From positions 1 to 42,710 of the forward strand of contig CAMFIF010000031.1 in assembly GCA_945952415.1 (NCBI GenBank): DNA of 42,710 nt, written 5' to 3'. This document shows, piece by piece, positions 42,503 through 42,710 of the stretch. How positions within the stretch are numbered: the first letter of the stretch is position 1; each line of letters starts with the position of its first letter. A model generated the notes under the pieces. That model was given only the letters and a program-made list of their open reading frames with translations. It ran no database searches and was not told where the DNA came from. Origin of the DNA: an uncultured Rhizobium sp. Lineage in GTDB: Bacteria > Pseudomonadota > Alphaproteobacteria > Rhizobiales > Rhizobiaceae. The position numbers and the translations under genes are program-made.

Positions 42503-42710
42503 TCAGCCGTGGGCGAGCGGTGCGCCCCAGCCACCCCAGATGTAGATGGAGAAGAACAGGAACAGCCAGACCACGTCCACGAAGTGCCAGTACCAGGCGG
42601 CCGCTTCGAAGCCGAAGTGCTGCTTGGGGGTGAAATCGCCACGGAGGGCGCGCAGCAGGCAGACCAGCAGGAAGATGGTGCCGACGAGCACGTGGAAACC
42701 GTGGAAGCCG
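42503..42710 (-). CDS. ctaE: Cytochrome c oxidase subunit III, 3' end only
   Basis: The last 68 codons are in the window; the gene continues past the right edge. [20 protein letters not shown] and [19 protein letters not shown] are the hallmark C-terminal blocks of COX3, including the W-Y-W-H-F-V-D motif. An inner-membrane subunit of the aa3-type oxidase. The adjacent DUF983 and SURF1 genes fit a cox assembly cluster. Confidence 0.95.
   Translation of the reverse strand, partial: GFHGFHVLVGTIFLLVCLLRALRGDFTPKQHFGFEAAAWYWHFVDVVWLFLFFSIYIWGGWGAPLAHG

Overview
This is a GC-rich chromosomal segment from an alphaproteobacterium, most likely a member of the Rhizobiaceae (Rhizobium/Agrobacterium group). 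The grounds are a CcrM-type GANTC methyltransferase, a full CtrA box, the minus-strand order ispH–thrB–rnhA, an smc–dsbA–dciA–mutY neighbourhood, ctaE–DUF983–SURF1 at the right edge, and a dispersed family of short GC-rich intergenic repeats. Most genes are core housekeeping genes. Accessory DNA is limited to small patches between them.

Layout. 1–1100: repeats and a damaged-looking Gp49/HTH toxin–antitoxin pair. 1100–2900: GFA enzyme, small basic protein, rpsU and cspA, all on minus. 2967–5642: ppdK. 5.6–9.3 kb: an accessory patch with two LysE-family exporters sharing a palindromic operator-like motif, one of them flanked by a duplicated 3' fragment of the neighbouring gene. 9.3–11.2 kb: DUF1499, zinc-ribbon and M15 peptidase genes. 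11.5–18.6 kb, minus strand: GT25 – O-antigen ligase – dciA-like – dsbA-like – smc. 18.8–20.5 kb: mutY and a HAD phosphatase, overlapping by 4 nt. 20.5–23.7 kb, minus: GT41 (O-GlcNAc-transferase-like) protein and ccrM. 23.9–25.0 kb: a GSU2403-type nucleotidyltransferase bracketed by two copies of one inverted repeat. 25.0–28.2 kb: GntR regulator, HAD hydrolase, YegS/DAGK lipid kinase and a lipoprotein. 28.5–34.8 kb, plus: thrC – M16 peptidase – GNAT – degenerate GGDEF/EAL membrane protein, a likely operon. 34.9–37.1 kb: YqgE, a DsbD-N-like periplasmic protein and a one-Cys peroxiredoxin. 37.1–37.8 kb: a second, intact-looking toxin–antitoxin pair with its operator inside the promoter. 37.9–40.4 kb, minus: rnhA, thrB, ispH. 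40.5–41.2 kb: a tandem duplication of a 354-bp-period module, each copy carrying a 31-codon ORF with a good ribosome-binding site, a conserved leader and a hairpin. 41.2–42.7 kb, minus: SURF1, DUF983 and the 3' end of ctaE.

The core genes serve cell-cycle and chromosome work (smc, ccrM, dciA-like), threonine synthesis (thrB and thrC, well separated), isoprenoid synthesis (ispH), carbon metabolism (ppdK), repair (mutY) and cytochrome oxidase biogenesis. The strongest candidate for something undescribed is the duplicated 31-aa ORF module at 40534–41197. The inverted-repeat-flanked nucleotidyltransferase and the LysE patch come next. All family calls are from reading translated sequence; no database search was run.
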